Translations under genes and position numbers: made by a program
NCBI GenBank assembly: GCA_904502015.1
Contig: CAJGEA010000006.1
Span: forward strand, 1-30,126
Length of the DNA stretch: 30,126 nt
Source of the DNA: an uncultured Clostridia bacterium
GTDB taxonomy: Bacteria > Bacillota > Clostridia > Oscillospirales > CAG-272
Direction of reading: 5' to 3'
The notes under the pieces: generated by a model
Databases searched by the model: none
Seen by the model: the letters and a program-made list of their open reading frames with translations, nothing else
Told to the model about the DNA's origin: nothing
Part shown: positions 21,994 through 29,191 of the stretch, piece by piece
How positions within the stretch are numbered: position 1 is the stretch's first letter
Layout: each line of letters begins with the position of its first letter

Positions 21994-22920
21994 TTACACC
22001 CGAATGATATTACTCCACCCCACGCGGCCCTCGGCGTCGGTGACCTCGGCGCGGACGTACCGCTCACCGCGGTCGGGGCGGAGGGTGAAGGTCGCCTCGG
22101 TCAGGGGCGCGTCGGGGCTCTCGGCGCGCACCATGCGGCCCTGCGTCCACACGAGGTTGGAGAGGAACGCGATTTTGACGGCGGGGGAGCAAACAAGGCG
22201 GACGGTGTTCTCGGACACGCGCTCAAGATGCACCTCGGGACCCATGGAGGCGTAGAATCGCTCGGCACGGAGCGCGCCGACAAGTCCCAGCTCACGCACG
22301 GCATCGGCCTCCACGTAAACAGCGCCGCGGCACTCGTCCCCCGTATAGTGGTGGGTGTCATCGGTGGCGAGCAGGGGGTAGGTGTAGCCCGCCGAGGCCA
22401 GCATATCCACGATCTGCCCCGAGTAGGGGCGGTCGGACATACCGAAATCCGACACCGAATTATAGATCTCTGTCGCCTCAAACCCACCCAGACGACGAAG
22501 CATAGCAGGCGTGTTCAGGCTCCATGCAGGGTGCGCCAGCACCGCCATGCCGCCCGCCTTTTGGATACCGTCAATGATGAGGCGCGCGCGGTCATACACG
22601 CCCTCGTCATCCTCCATCTTGAGGGCGATGGGCAGCTCGGGGTCGCGCTCCATGCCCAAGCCTACAACGTGGAACACCACCGTGGCGCCCGTTTCGGCGT
22701 CCACGCCCGTGACGTGGTACTCACAGCCCGAGATGATGTCCAGCCCTCCGATGGCGCGCGCAGGCCCGTACACCCAATGGTCGGTCAATGCCAGTGCGTC
22801 ATAGCCTGCGGCGGCGTAGATGGCGGCGGCCTCCTCGGGCGTTTTGTGCCCGTCCGAAAGGGTGGTGTGGGCATGCAGATTGATCTTGAGTCGGCTCTTG
22901 CCGAGCATATCGGTAAACAT
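21994..22920 (-). CDS. PHP-domain metal-dependent phosphoesterase-like protein
   Basis: The 308-residue protein has the PHP metal-site motifs in order: NLHAHTTLSDG (about residues 14-24), ALTDHW (about 45-50), VLAHPAW (about 127-133) and a final LLATDDTHHY (about 185-194). The family includes histidinol phosphatase and trpH/YciV-like 5'-3' exonucleases and 3',5'-nucleoside bisphosphate phosphatases; the substrate here cannot be set. About 80 C-terminal residues after the PHP core form an extra beta-rich domain. The ATG at 22920 with AGGAT upstream was preferred to the in-frame ATG at 22965, which would lie close to the likely promoter (TATAAT on the minus strand at 22959-22954, weak -35). It is convergent with the tRNA repeats. 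Confidence 0.83.
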   Translation of the reverse strand: MFTDMLGKSRLKINLHAHTTLSDGHKTPEEAAAIYAAAGYDALALTDHWVYGPARAIGGLDIISGCEYHVTGVDAETGATVVFHVVGLGMERDPELPIALKMEDDEGVYDRARLIIDGIQKAGGMAVLAHPAWSLNTPAMLRRLGGFEATEIYNSVSDFGMSDRPYSGQIVDMLASAGYTYPLLATDDTHHYTGDECRGAVYVEADAVRELGLVGALRAERFYASMGPEVHLERVSENTVRLVCSPAVKIAFLSNLVWTQGRMVRAESPDAPLTEATFTLRPDRGERYVRAEVTDAEGRVGWSNIIRV

Positions 22921-23048
22921 AGGCGTGATCCTGCTTTCTGTGGCTTTTTTCTTATTATAACACAAATTCGCCGTGAACGCAAGACGATGCGAGGTGTTTT
23001 TTCGCTGCTTTCAAAACAAAGTGCCTTGATAGGAATTTTGTGTGAGCG

Positions 23049-23077
23049 TTGATTTTTGTATGGACGTATGGTATAAT
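23049..23077 (+). promoter_or_regulatory. Promoter of the first islet lipoprotein gene
   Basis: TTGATT at 23049-23054, a 17-bp spacer and TATAAT at 23072-23077. The last 13 bases, CGTATGGTATAAT, are identical to the promoter at 23974-24002. Confidence 0.8.
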
Positions 23078-23142
23078 ACGTCTGACAGGGATGTTCCGCG
23101 ATGGGGCGAGCGACAAATACAAAGTTGACAAGGAGTTTTCGC

Positions 23143-23532
23143 ATGAAAAAGATTCTCACGGTGATTTTCACGTTGTGTTGCATATTGACTTTGCCCGGCT
23201 GTTCTGCGAAAATGATATTGAAGGATATTTCGTCAACCGCTAAAATAGAAATATATGACTACGACACCGACAGAACGGTTGAGGTTATAGATCCGGAGAG
23301 CATCGATCGAATCTGTGAGAACCTATTGTCCCTAAAATTGTCGAAAATGCATTACAATAAACCAACAGTGTCGGTCTATCAACTAACTTTTTATGATACA
23401 AACGGAAATCAAACGGAGGTCGTTGGTATTCCGGGACATAATTGGATACGTTGTAACGGCGCATTCTATAACGTAACAGAAGGTAGCTTTGACCGTAATT
23501 ACATTGCGGAATTGCTGAAAAACAATACGTAA
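23143..23532 (+). CDS. Small lipoprotein of unknown function
   Basis: The 129-residue precursor has a lipoprotein signal peptide (MKKILTVIFTLCCILTLPGC, cysteine at residue 20). The mature domain is a small alpha/beta sequence with no motif I recognise: IYDYDTDRTVEVIDPESIDRI, a leucine/lysine-rich helix, then LTFYDTNGNQTEVVGIPG and WIRCNGAFYNVTEGSF. It might be a small beta-sheet inhibitor or chaperone-like domain. AAGGAG eight bases upstream supports the ATG at 23143 over 23101. Base composition is clearly more AT-rich than the housekeeping genes around it, which suggests a different origin. No terminator follows directly; the 306-bp palindromic element does. Confidence 0.8.
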   Translation: MKKILTVIFTLCCILTLPGCSAKMILKDISSTAKIEIYDYDTDRTVEVIDPESIDRICENLLSLKLSKMHYNKPTVSVYQLTFYDTNGNQTEVVGIPGHNWIRCNGAFYNVTEGSFDRNYIAELLKNNT

Positions 23533-23575
23533 ACGAAGTCACACGGCGGTTGTCGAATAGGAGCTTGTCGGGGTG

Positions 23576-23881
23576 TGCCGCCAGCCAAGGAGATAGAGGG
23601 GTAGGGCAACAGTAACCCCAAACGCATTGTTCACCTTATCTGGGGAGGGGAGGAAGGAACTTCGGCGTTTGAGATGGTCCTTCCTCCCCTCCACGCATCA
23701 TGATAAGGTTGAATAGAAACACCATTTGGTATCAAATGTTTTTGGCCATGTCGGGGAAGCGTTGAAGGAGAGAACCATCTCAAACGCCGAAGTTTCTCTC
23801 CCCCTTCCCCTGCAATGGGTTTGATGTGCACCGAGGATCTTCCGTGCCCCATCCCCCACACTCCTTGGCTGGGCGTCGGCA
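23576..23881. mobile_element. 306-bp palindromic MITE-like element with two hairpins bearing complementary loops
   Basis: The imperfect terminal inverted repeats include CCAGCCAAGGAG (23581-23592) and its reverse complement (23861-23872), with outer TGCCG/CGGCA and inner GGGGTAGGGCA-like similarity. Hairpin 1: GGAGGGGAGGAAGGA (23644-23658) pairs perfectly with 23678-23692, with outer CCTTATC/GATAAGG; its loop is 23659-23677. Hairpin 2: GGAGAGAA (23767-23774) pairs with TTCTCTCC (23794-23801), with outer GGGGAAG/CTTCCCC; its loop is 23775-23793. Both loops are 19 nt and are exact reverse complements. A small CATTTG-GTAT-CAAATG hairpin lies between them. No coding frame is credible. The mobile-element label is inference from shape alone. 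Confidence 0.6.
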
Positions 23882-23973
23882 ACCCACAGATAAATCCAAA
23901 TTTGAACGCGGTTGAACAGATACACTTAAATTTATTCGGCTATTTCAGGATATTTTCAATTTTCGCATAGGTG

Positions 23974-24002
23974 TTGATTTCCGTGTTGGCGTATGGTATA
24001 AT
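23974..24002 (+). promoter_or_regulatory. Promoter of the second islet lipoprotein gene
   Basis: TTGATT at 23974-23979, a 17-bp spacer and TATAAT at 23997-24002, a near-duplicate of the promoter at 23049-23077. Confidence 0.8.
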
Positions 24003-24072
24003 AAAATTGACACCCGTACGACCTGCGCGTGGGGGTCAAGCAAAACAAATTTGAAGAGCGGAGGATGATACT

Positions 24073-24789
24073 ATGAAGAAGCTTTCCATTGTATTGGCGG
24101 CGGTGCTTTGTTTGTTCGTTCTTTCGGGGTGTGCCGATCGGCGCGGAGGCTCGTCGAATGATGATGCGGACGCCACTCCCGATATAGCGAACTCGACCTT
24201 CGGATTTGATAGTTACCAAGAGATGATAGCCGCGTTTGACAAGAACGATTCGAGCGAGAGCGCATCTGCCATTCGAGAATTGAAGGGCACTTTGGGTGAG
24301 CCGTACACGCGCTTTGTGGAAAAGGTAGCCACGGACGGAGCCTTTCCGCAACCCATGCTCCGGAGAGAGCCGATGGCATACCGAGATAAGGAAGGCTTTT
24401 CCAACATAACCTTTCACGTCAGCGAGCTGTACGGCTTGCCGTGGATCTGGTATCACCCGAGCGTGTCGACCGGTGAGAACTTTTATATCAGCGTGACATA
24501 TTTGCCGGATGCAAAGCATGCCGGCATGACGGCGTCGGAGGTGATCGGGGAGATCGCGCCCAATGCCGCCAATATAAATCATCTTGGCGATCAACACGAA
24601 AGCGTCTGCGAGCAGCCGTTGACTCTTCACAACCGTGAGGTTACGGCGTTGGTCATGGATTATAAAAACGACACGAGAGACTGCGTCTATTTTGTCTACG
24701 GAGATCTGCTCGTTCTGGTCAGATGTGATCCCAACGTGTGGTCTGCGGAATGGTTTTCTGCCTTGTCGTTTGATGATGTAAATAAGTAA
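24073..24789 (+). CDS. Lipoprotein of unknown function
   Basis: The 238-residue precursor has a lipoprotein signal (MKKLSIVLAAVLCLFVLSGC, cysteine at residue 20), a Gly/Ser/Asp-rich linker and a globular part. Notable stretches are TFGFDSYQEMIAAF, AYRDKEGFSNITFHVSELYGLPWIWYHP and VTALVMDYKNDTRDCVYFVYGDLLVLV. The FxSYxEM opening resembles other clostridial surface lipoproteins I remember without assigned function. GGAGG about nine bases upstream supports the ATG. It has a promoter almost copied from the first islet lipoprotein and ends at a strong terminator, so it is monocistronic. Confidence 0.82.
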   Translation: MKKLSIVLAAVLCLFVLSGCADRRGGSSNDDADATPDIANSTFGFDSYQEMIAAFDKNDSSESASAIRELKGTLGEPYTRFVEKVATDGAFPQPMLRREPMAYRDKEGFSNITFHVSELYGLPWIWYHPSVSTGENFYISVTYLPDAKHAGMTASEVIGEIAPNAANINHLGDQHESVCEQPLTLHNREVTALVMDYKNDTRDCVYFVYGDLLVLVRCDPNVWSAEWFSALSFDDVNK

Positions 24790-24790
24790 T

Positions 24791-24831
24791 ATACAGCCCC
24801 GACGGATCGCAAAGATCCGTCGGGGCTGTAT
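24791..24831. terminator. Bidirectional terminator between the lipoprotein gene and dat
   Basis: An 18-bp perfect stem (ATACAGCCCCGACGGATC, loop GCAAA, reverse complement) lies between convergent genes. The flanking T-runs are modest on both sides (TTGTCCTTAT rightward). Confidence 0.8.
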
Positions 24832-24862
24832 TGTCCTTATGGGAAAAGCGTTTTAGTAAGAA

Positions 24863-25714
24863 TTACTTAACCTCGGTCTCGCGGATGTACTCGTCGTAGA
24901 CCCAGTTTTGCAGGTTTTTCACCATGTCGGGAGCCTGACCGCCGACGGGCTTGCCGTCGATTTCCACGCAATGCATGCAGGGGCCGGTGGAGGAGGAAAT
25001 GATGACCTCCTTGGCCTCCATCATCTCACGCAGGGTGAAGGGATGCTCGTCAACCCCGTAGCCCAGCTCCTTGCACGCGCGGATGAGGTGGGCGCGGGCG
25101 ATGCCGGGGAGGATGAGGTGGTCGGTGGGCGCGGTCTGGAAGATGCCGTGCTTGTTGATGATATGTACGTTGGAGTGCGCGCACTCGGTCACGCGGTCGG
25201 GCGTACGGTAGAGAATGGTCTCGTACACGCCGGCGCGGCGAGCCGCCTGCGATTGCACCACGGCGGGGATGAGATTCAGCGTCTTGATGTTGCAATGGAA
25301 AAAGCGGGTGTCCTCGGCGGTGATGGCGGTCACGGGGGTGAAGATGTCCTTGAGCTTGGCGGGCTTGAGGGAGATCCACAAATTGCCCTGAATGTCCTCG
25401 GGGTAGACGTGGTCACGCATCTGAGTACCACGGGTGATCTGCCAGTACACGAACTGGTCACCGCTGTCCACACGGCTGACCATGTCGCGCAGAATGTCTG
25501 CCATCTCTGCCTTGGTGTAGGGAATGTGAATGTCAAGGAGGGCGGCGCTGTTGTAGAGGCGGTCAAGATGCTCGTCCAGCGCGAAGATGATGTGATTGCG
25601 CGCGCCGGTCGCCTCGTACACGCCGTCGCCAAAGAAGTGAACGCGATCGTTGAAGGGAACGGTCATCTCGTCGAGAGGGCCGAATTTGCCGTTGTAGTAA
25701 CCCAGATTTTCCAT
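24863..25714 (-). CDS. dat: D-amino-acid aminotransferase (PLP fold type IV)
   Basis: Dat makes D-glutamate or other D-amino acids from D-alanine and 2-oxo acids, feeding peptidoglycan. The 283-residue protein matches family length. It shows GYYNGKFGPLDEMTVPFNDR and FGDGVYEATGARN at the N-terminus, YWQITRGTQMRDHVYP (about residues 90-105, the substrate carboxylate region typical of Dat rather than IlvE), the PLP lysine K144 in CNIKTLNLIPAVV, and SSTGPCMHCVEIDGKPVGG at the phosphate-binding end. AAAGG eight bases before the ATG supports the start at 25714; a longer frame extending into the gtrA gene was rejected. It is last in the leftward cysS-gtrA-dat run. Confidence 0.9.
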   Translation of the reverse strand: MENLGYYNGKFGPLDEMTVPFNDRVHFFGDGVYEATGARNHIIFALDEHLDRLYNSAALLDIHIPYTKAEMADILRDMVSRVDSGDQFVYWQITRGTQMRDHVYPEDIQGNLWISLKPAKLKDIFTPVTAITAEDTRFFHCNIKTLNLIPAVVQSQAARRAGVYETILYRTPDRVTECAHSNVHIINKHGIFQTAPTDHLILPGIARAHLIRACKELGYGVDEHPFTLREMMEAKEVIISSSTGPCMHCVEIDGKPVGGQAPDMVKNLQNWVYDEYIRETEVK

Positions 25715-25746
25715 GGTAATGCCTTTCTTTCGGATGGATGGGATTG

Positions 25747-26259
25747 TTAATCGGTGTTTTTTTTGTTGCGGAACACGAAGAGCTTGCTGATGACGTAGTT
25801 GGCGATCACAACCAGCACCGAAACGATCAGCTTGGCGATCAGCTCGGCGGTCAGAGCCACGCCCAAGAGGGAGGGCGGGGAGTTGGGATCGATCCACAAC
25901 GACAAAAGGGCAATGAAGCCGTAGGTCGCGGCGATGTCGAGGAGAAGTGTGGCGACGCGAGAGCCCGAAAATTTGACGAGCTGACGCCACAGCGAGCCGC
26001 TCGAATGATCTGCCTCGGTAAATACCCACTTGCGGTTGGTGTAGAAGGCGAACAGCACGGCCAGCACCCATTGGATGATCTGTGCTGCAATGTATACCGC
26101 GAGGTAGGAGGGGGCGCTCTTGTCGTTCAGGGGGATGGACAGAAGATGCTCGGCGATCTTGAATACCAACGCATACGAGCCGAGTCCGACCAGCGTGGTC
26201 AGCGCGCCGAACACGAGATACAGAATGATCTCCCGATGCTTTTGAAATAACTGTTTCAT
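25747..26259 (-). CDS. GtrA-family membrane protein
   Basis: The 170-residue protein has four membrane helices: ILYLVFGALTTLVGLGSYAL, YLAVYIAAQIIQWVLAVLFAFY, a third around RVATLLLDIAATYGFIALL, and LIVSVLVVIANYVISKLFVF. FAFYTNRKWVF and NYVISKLFVF are the repeated GtrA signatures (NRxWVF/NYxxxRxxVF). Family members are implicated in translocating lipid-linked sugars for wall polysaccharide or O-antigen glucosylation. The ribosome site is weak, suggesting coupling with cysS 25 bases upstream; dat starts 32 bases downstream. Lipid-linked precursor traffic next to a D-amino-acid enzyme fits an envelope role, which is inference. Confidence 0.9.
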   Translation of the reverse strand: MKQLFQKHREIILYLVFGALTTLVGLGSYALVFKIAEHLLSIPLNDKSAPSYLAVYIAAQIIQWVLAVLFAFYTNRKWVFTEADHSSGSLWRQLVKFSGSRVATLLLDIAATYGFIALLSLWIDPNSPPSLLGVALTAELIAKLIVSVLVVIANYVISKLFVFRNKKNTD

Positions 26260-26284
26260 GAGTGTATTAGAGTATCCTTACGTT

Positions 26285-27754
26285 TTATTCGCCGATCTTG
26301 TAGGTCGTGCCCTGAGACGAGTCGATCAGGGTGACGTTCCTCGAGGCGAGGTAGTCGCGGATGCGGTCTGCCTCGGCGAAATTTTTGGCCTTCTTGGCGG
26401 CCTTGCGCTCTTCGATAAGCTGCAGGATCTCGGCCACGAAGGGATCGGCTGCGGCAGCGGCCAGCTCGGCCTCACGGGCGGCGGCAGCGGCGGCTGACTC
26501 GGCAGCCTGCTTGTCACGCAGAGCGGCGGCGCGATCCAGAAGTCCCAGAGAAAGCACCGAATCAAAGTCGGCGATCAGGGCGAGCTTGGTCGCGTCGTTG
26601 GTCTTGGCCTTCAGAACGTCATACAGGGCGGTCACGGCCAGCGAGGTGTTGAGGTCGTTGTCCATGGCCTTAACAAATCCCTCGCGCACCGAGGCGAACA
26701 CGGCCTCATCCACGGGCTCACCTGAATCGGGCTTCAGCGCGGCGATGCGAGAGATCAGCTTGTTGTAGGCGGTGGCGGCGTTGTCCATGTTCTCCCACGA
26801 GAAGACCAGCGAACGGCGGTAGTGGGACTGCATGCAGAAGAAGCGGTAGACCATGGGATCGTAGCCCTTCTCTTCCAGCAGGGAGACTGTCAAAAACTCG
26901 CCCTTGGACTTGGACATTTTGCCGCTCGTGGTGTTGAGGTGCAGAACGTGGAACCAGTGCTTGCACCAGGGGTGACCAATGTAGGCCTCACTCTGCGCGA
27001 TCTCGTTGGTGTGGTGGGGGAAAGCGTTGTCGATGCCGCCGCAGTGGATGTCCAGATGCTCTCCGAGGTACTTCATGCAGATGCCCGAGCATTCGATGTG
27101 CCAGCCGGGGTATCCGATGCCCCAAGGAGACTCCCATTTCAGCTCCTGATCGTCGAACTTGGACTTGGTGAACCAGAGAACGAAGTCGGCGCGGTTGCGC
27201 TTGTTGTCATCGGCCTCCACGCCCTCACGCACGCCCACGGCCAGATCTTCTTCCTCAAAATCGTTGAAAATATAGTATTTTTCCAGCTTGGAGGTGTCAA
27301 AGTAGACGTTGCCGCCCGCGACGTAGGCGTAGCCTTTCTCAATCAGAGTTTCCACGAGGTGAATGTACTCGGGGATGCAACCCGTGGCGGGCTGAACGAT
27401 ATCGGGGGTCTTGACGTTGAGCTTTGCACAGTCGGCAAAGAAGGCGTCCGTATAGTATTTTGCGATCTCCATGACGGTTTTATGCTCGCGGCGCGCGCCC
27501 TTGAGCATTTTGTCCTCGCCCTCGTCGGCATCGCTGGACAGATGGCCGACGTCGGTGATATTCATCACGCGTGTCACGTCATAGCCTGCGTAGCGCAGGT
27601 ATTTCTCCAGCACGTCCTCCATCATGTAGGTACGTAGGTTGCCGATGTGGGCAAAGTGGTACACGGTGGGGCCGCAGGTGTACATGCTCACCTTGCCGGC
27701 GACGTGGGGGACGAATTCTTCCTTTTGGTGTGTTGCGGAATTGTAAAGCTGCAT
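26285..27754 (-). CDS. cysS: Cysteinyl-tRNA synthetase
   Basis: The 489-residue class I synthetase has the complete set of motifs: zinc ligand C27 in YTCGPTVY, HIGN at 36-39, GYPGWHIECSG (second zinc cysteine), HCGGIDNAFPHHTNEIAQSE (zinc histidine and glutamate), KMSKSKG at about 275, and a C-terminal DALR/anticodon-binding region. Near residues 425-445 is an Ala/Glu-rich stretch (AAESAAAAAAREAELAAAAA) that probably forms an extra helix. AAAGGATC precedes the ATG. I see no T-box in the 81 bases upstream, so it is probably co-transcribed with the isomerase-like gene; a TATAAT-like box at 27805-27800 without a good -35 could give a secondary promoter. Confidence 0.97.
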   Translation of the reverse strand: MQLYNSATHQKEEFVPHVAGKVSMYTCGPTVYHFAHIGNLRTYMMEDVLEKYLRYAGYDVTRVMNITDVGHLSSDADEGEDKMLKGARREHKTVMEIAKYYTDAFFADCAKLNVKTPDIVQPATGCIPEYIHLVETLIEKGYAYVAGGNVYFDTSKLEKYYIFNDFEEEDLAVGVREGVEADDNKRNRADFVLWFTKSKFDDQELKWESPWGIGYPGWHIECSGICMKYLGEHLDIHCGGIDNAFPHHTNEIAQSEAYIGHPWCKHWFHVLHLNTTSGKMSKSKGEFLTVSLLEEKGYDPMVYRFFCMQSHYRRSLVFSWENMDNAATAYNKLISRIAALKPDSGEPVDEAVFASVREGFVKAMDNDLNTSLAVTALYDVLKAKTNDATKLALIADFDSVLSLGLLDRAAALRDKQAAESAAAAAAREAELAAAAADPFVAEILQLIEERKAAKKAKNFAEADRIRDYLASRNVTLIDSSQGTTYKIGE

Positions 27755-27835
27755 AGTATGATCCTTTCCGACACGGGTGTGTCAGCGAATGCTGTATATA
27801 TTATATTAAAATGAAGGGAACGTGCGATAGCCCCG

Positions 27836-28747
27836 TCAGATATTGGCGGCGATGGCGCGGGCGGCGGCAATGGCGCGGGCGGCGTGGGCGAGGCGCACGG
27901 CACGGTCGGCGGGGAGGTCGGAGGTTTTGAGTTCCAGCTCCATACATCGTCCCGCGCGAGTAGCGTAGCCGTTGAGCATCAGGCCCTGTGCGGCATCGTC
28001 CCAATCCACGGCGTCGCGGTGGGCGACCTCACCGGGGATGCGGTGGGTATCGCGGATGCCGTCGTTGTCATGGACGTGAATGGCGGCGAGTCGGTCATCC
28101 AACTCGGTCAGCTCGGCCGATTGACACAGCCCCGTCAGGTTGGCGTGCCCGAAGTCCCAGCAAAGCCCGATCTCCTTGCCGAGACGCTCTGCGAGCGTGG
28201 CGATGTGCGCGGCGCGGCTACCGTACACCTCCTCGGCGGGATGGGTGGGGTAGGGAATGCCCGTCATGTTCTCAATGCACAGGCGAATTCCGCGGCGGGC
28301 GGCCTCCTCGCACAACGGCGAGAGAAACGCGAGATTGTCCGAGAGCCAGTTGTCATAGGAGCATACGCTGCCGTGCCGCACGATGGGGTGGATCACCGCA
28401 TCGGGGATGCCCAGCATGGCGGCGGCGCGGATGGCGGCGCGGATATCGCTCGAAAAGCGCGCCATGGCACGGCTGTCATCGGGGTTAGGCATGTAGAAGG
28501 GCAGATGACATAGGGGAAGGAACAGACCGTTCGCGGCGGCACGGTTTCCGAAGGCGTAAAGGATGCTGCGCCAGCCTTCGTCCCCGTCGATGGAATTGAG
28601 CTCGGGGAGGGTGTCGAAGGAGAGGTCTACTCCGTCAAATCCCGCTTCGGATATGAAGTCGGCGGCGGCGGTGAGGGAGAAGCGTTGCCCGCCCTCGCAA
28701 AAGGCATGGTAACGGCTGGGGACGATTATGGGAATAAGGGTTGACAC
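27836..28747 (-). CDS. Sugar phosphate isomerase/epimerase-like TIM barrel (AP_endonuc_2 family)
   Basis: The 303-residue protein has the xylose-isomerase-like barrel pattern: GFDGVDLSFDTLPE (strand 2), LCHLPFYMPNPD, DAVIHPIVRHG, RLCIENMTG (metal glutamate region), IGLCWDFGHANLTG (metal Asp/His) and IHVHDNDGIRDTHRIPGEV near the C-terminal end. Family members isomerise or epimerise sugars or act on inositols; the substrate is not predictable. The start is a GTG at 28747 with AAAGGAT about 12 bases upstream; an in-frame stop lies nine bases before it, so no longer form exists. The C-terminus is an Ala/Arg repeat (ARAIAAARAIAANI). It is the first gene of the leftward run that continues with cysS. 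Confidence 0.85.
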   Translation of the reverse strand: MSTLIPIIVPSRYHAFCEGGQRFSLTAAADFISEAGFDGVDLSFDTLPELNSIDGDEGWRSILYAFGNRAAANGLFLPLCHLPFYMPNPDDSRAMARFSSDIRAAIRAAAMLGIPDAVIHPIVRHGSVCSYDNWLSDNLAFLSPLCEEAARRGIRLCIENMTGIPYPTHPAEEVYGSRAAHIATLAERLGKEIGLCWDFGHANLTGLCQSAELTELDDRLAAIHVHDNDGIRDTHRIPGEVAHRDAVDWDDAAQGLMLNGYATRAGRCMELELKTSDLPADRAVRLAHAARAIAAARAIAANI

Positions 28748-28789
28748 GGCGCGTCACCATCCTTTCGTTGAAAGTTTACATTCCATATT

Positions 28790-28818
28790 ATTATATCACT
28801 CTCTTCCGCTGTTGTCAA
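28790..28818 (-). promoter_or_regulatory. Consensus promoter for the isomerase-like/cysS run
   Basis: On the minus strand TTGACA (28818-28813), a 17-bp spacer and TATAAT (28795-28790). Confidence 0.85.
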
Positions 28819-29034
28819 TAGGAAAAACGAGAAAGTGCCCGCTCACGCCGTGATGTTGCTGCGATGCGGTCGATGACGAAATTTTGCGTCGAGATTTGTG
28901 GGCGTACATGAAACAATGCGAGAGCATTCGAGCGATGAGTGTAAATTATTTGGTTAAAATGACCATTTTTCTCGTTAAATTATTGTGCAATTGAACGAAA
29001 TGCATAAAAATCCCAAAAAAATTTGAAAAAAGGC
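28819..29034. other. Intergenic stretch between divergent promoters
   Basis: No gene is seen in these bases. TAAATTATT occurs twice in direct orientation (28942-28950 and 28976-28984, 34 bp apart) with the small inverted repeat AAAATGACCATTTT between them; these could be regulator sites for the CHAP gene promoter. The rest shows nothing I can support. Confidence 0.4.
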
Positions 29035-29063
29035 TTGCATTTCGAATTAGACAGTAGTATAAT
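29035..29063 (+). promoter_or_regulatory. Promoter of the CHAP amidase gene
   Basis: TTGCAT at 29035-29040, a 17-bp spacer and TATAAT at 29058-29063; predicted start near 29070. Confidence 0.75.
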
Positions 29064-29069
29064 GTGTGC

Positions 29070-29191
29070 ATAGGAAGTGATTCCCATGTGTCTATTTTGT
29101 GCGTTTTGTCACAATCGGGCCGCAAGGCGGGGACTTCCGTATTTTGACAGCGTCCCCTTGCGGGGGCTGTTTGCATTTTTGGGAGGTTGTT
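29070..29191 (+). promoter_or_regulatory. Leader RNA with mutually exclusive hairpins before the CHAP gene
   Basis: After a small GGAA-GTGA-TTCC hairpin, CCGCAAGG (29120-29127) and GGAC (29131-29134) pair with GTCC (29152-29155) and CCTTGCGG (29156-29163), a 12-bp stem with a three-base bulge. The same 3' arm can instead form ACAGC-GT-CCCC-TTGC-GGGG-GCTGT (29147-29170), followed by TTGCATTTTT, a terminator-like hairpin. The CHAP ribosome site GGGAGG follows at 29181. This is the layout of an attenuator or riboswitch; no known class is recognised. Confidence 0.45.

Noticed and set aside
25715..26071. N-terminal extension of dat
   Set aside because: It would overlap gtrA in another frame and adds a non-homologous Arg-rich sequence; the ATG at 25714 has its own ribosome site.
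27755..27835. T-box leader for cysS
   Set aside because: Only 81 bases to the upstream gene; no T-box consensus or terminator seen.
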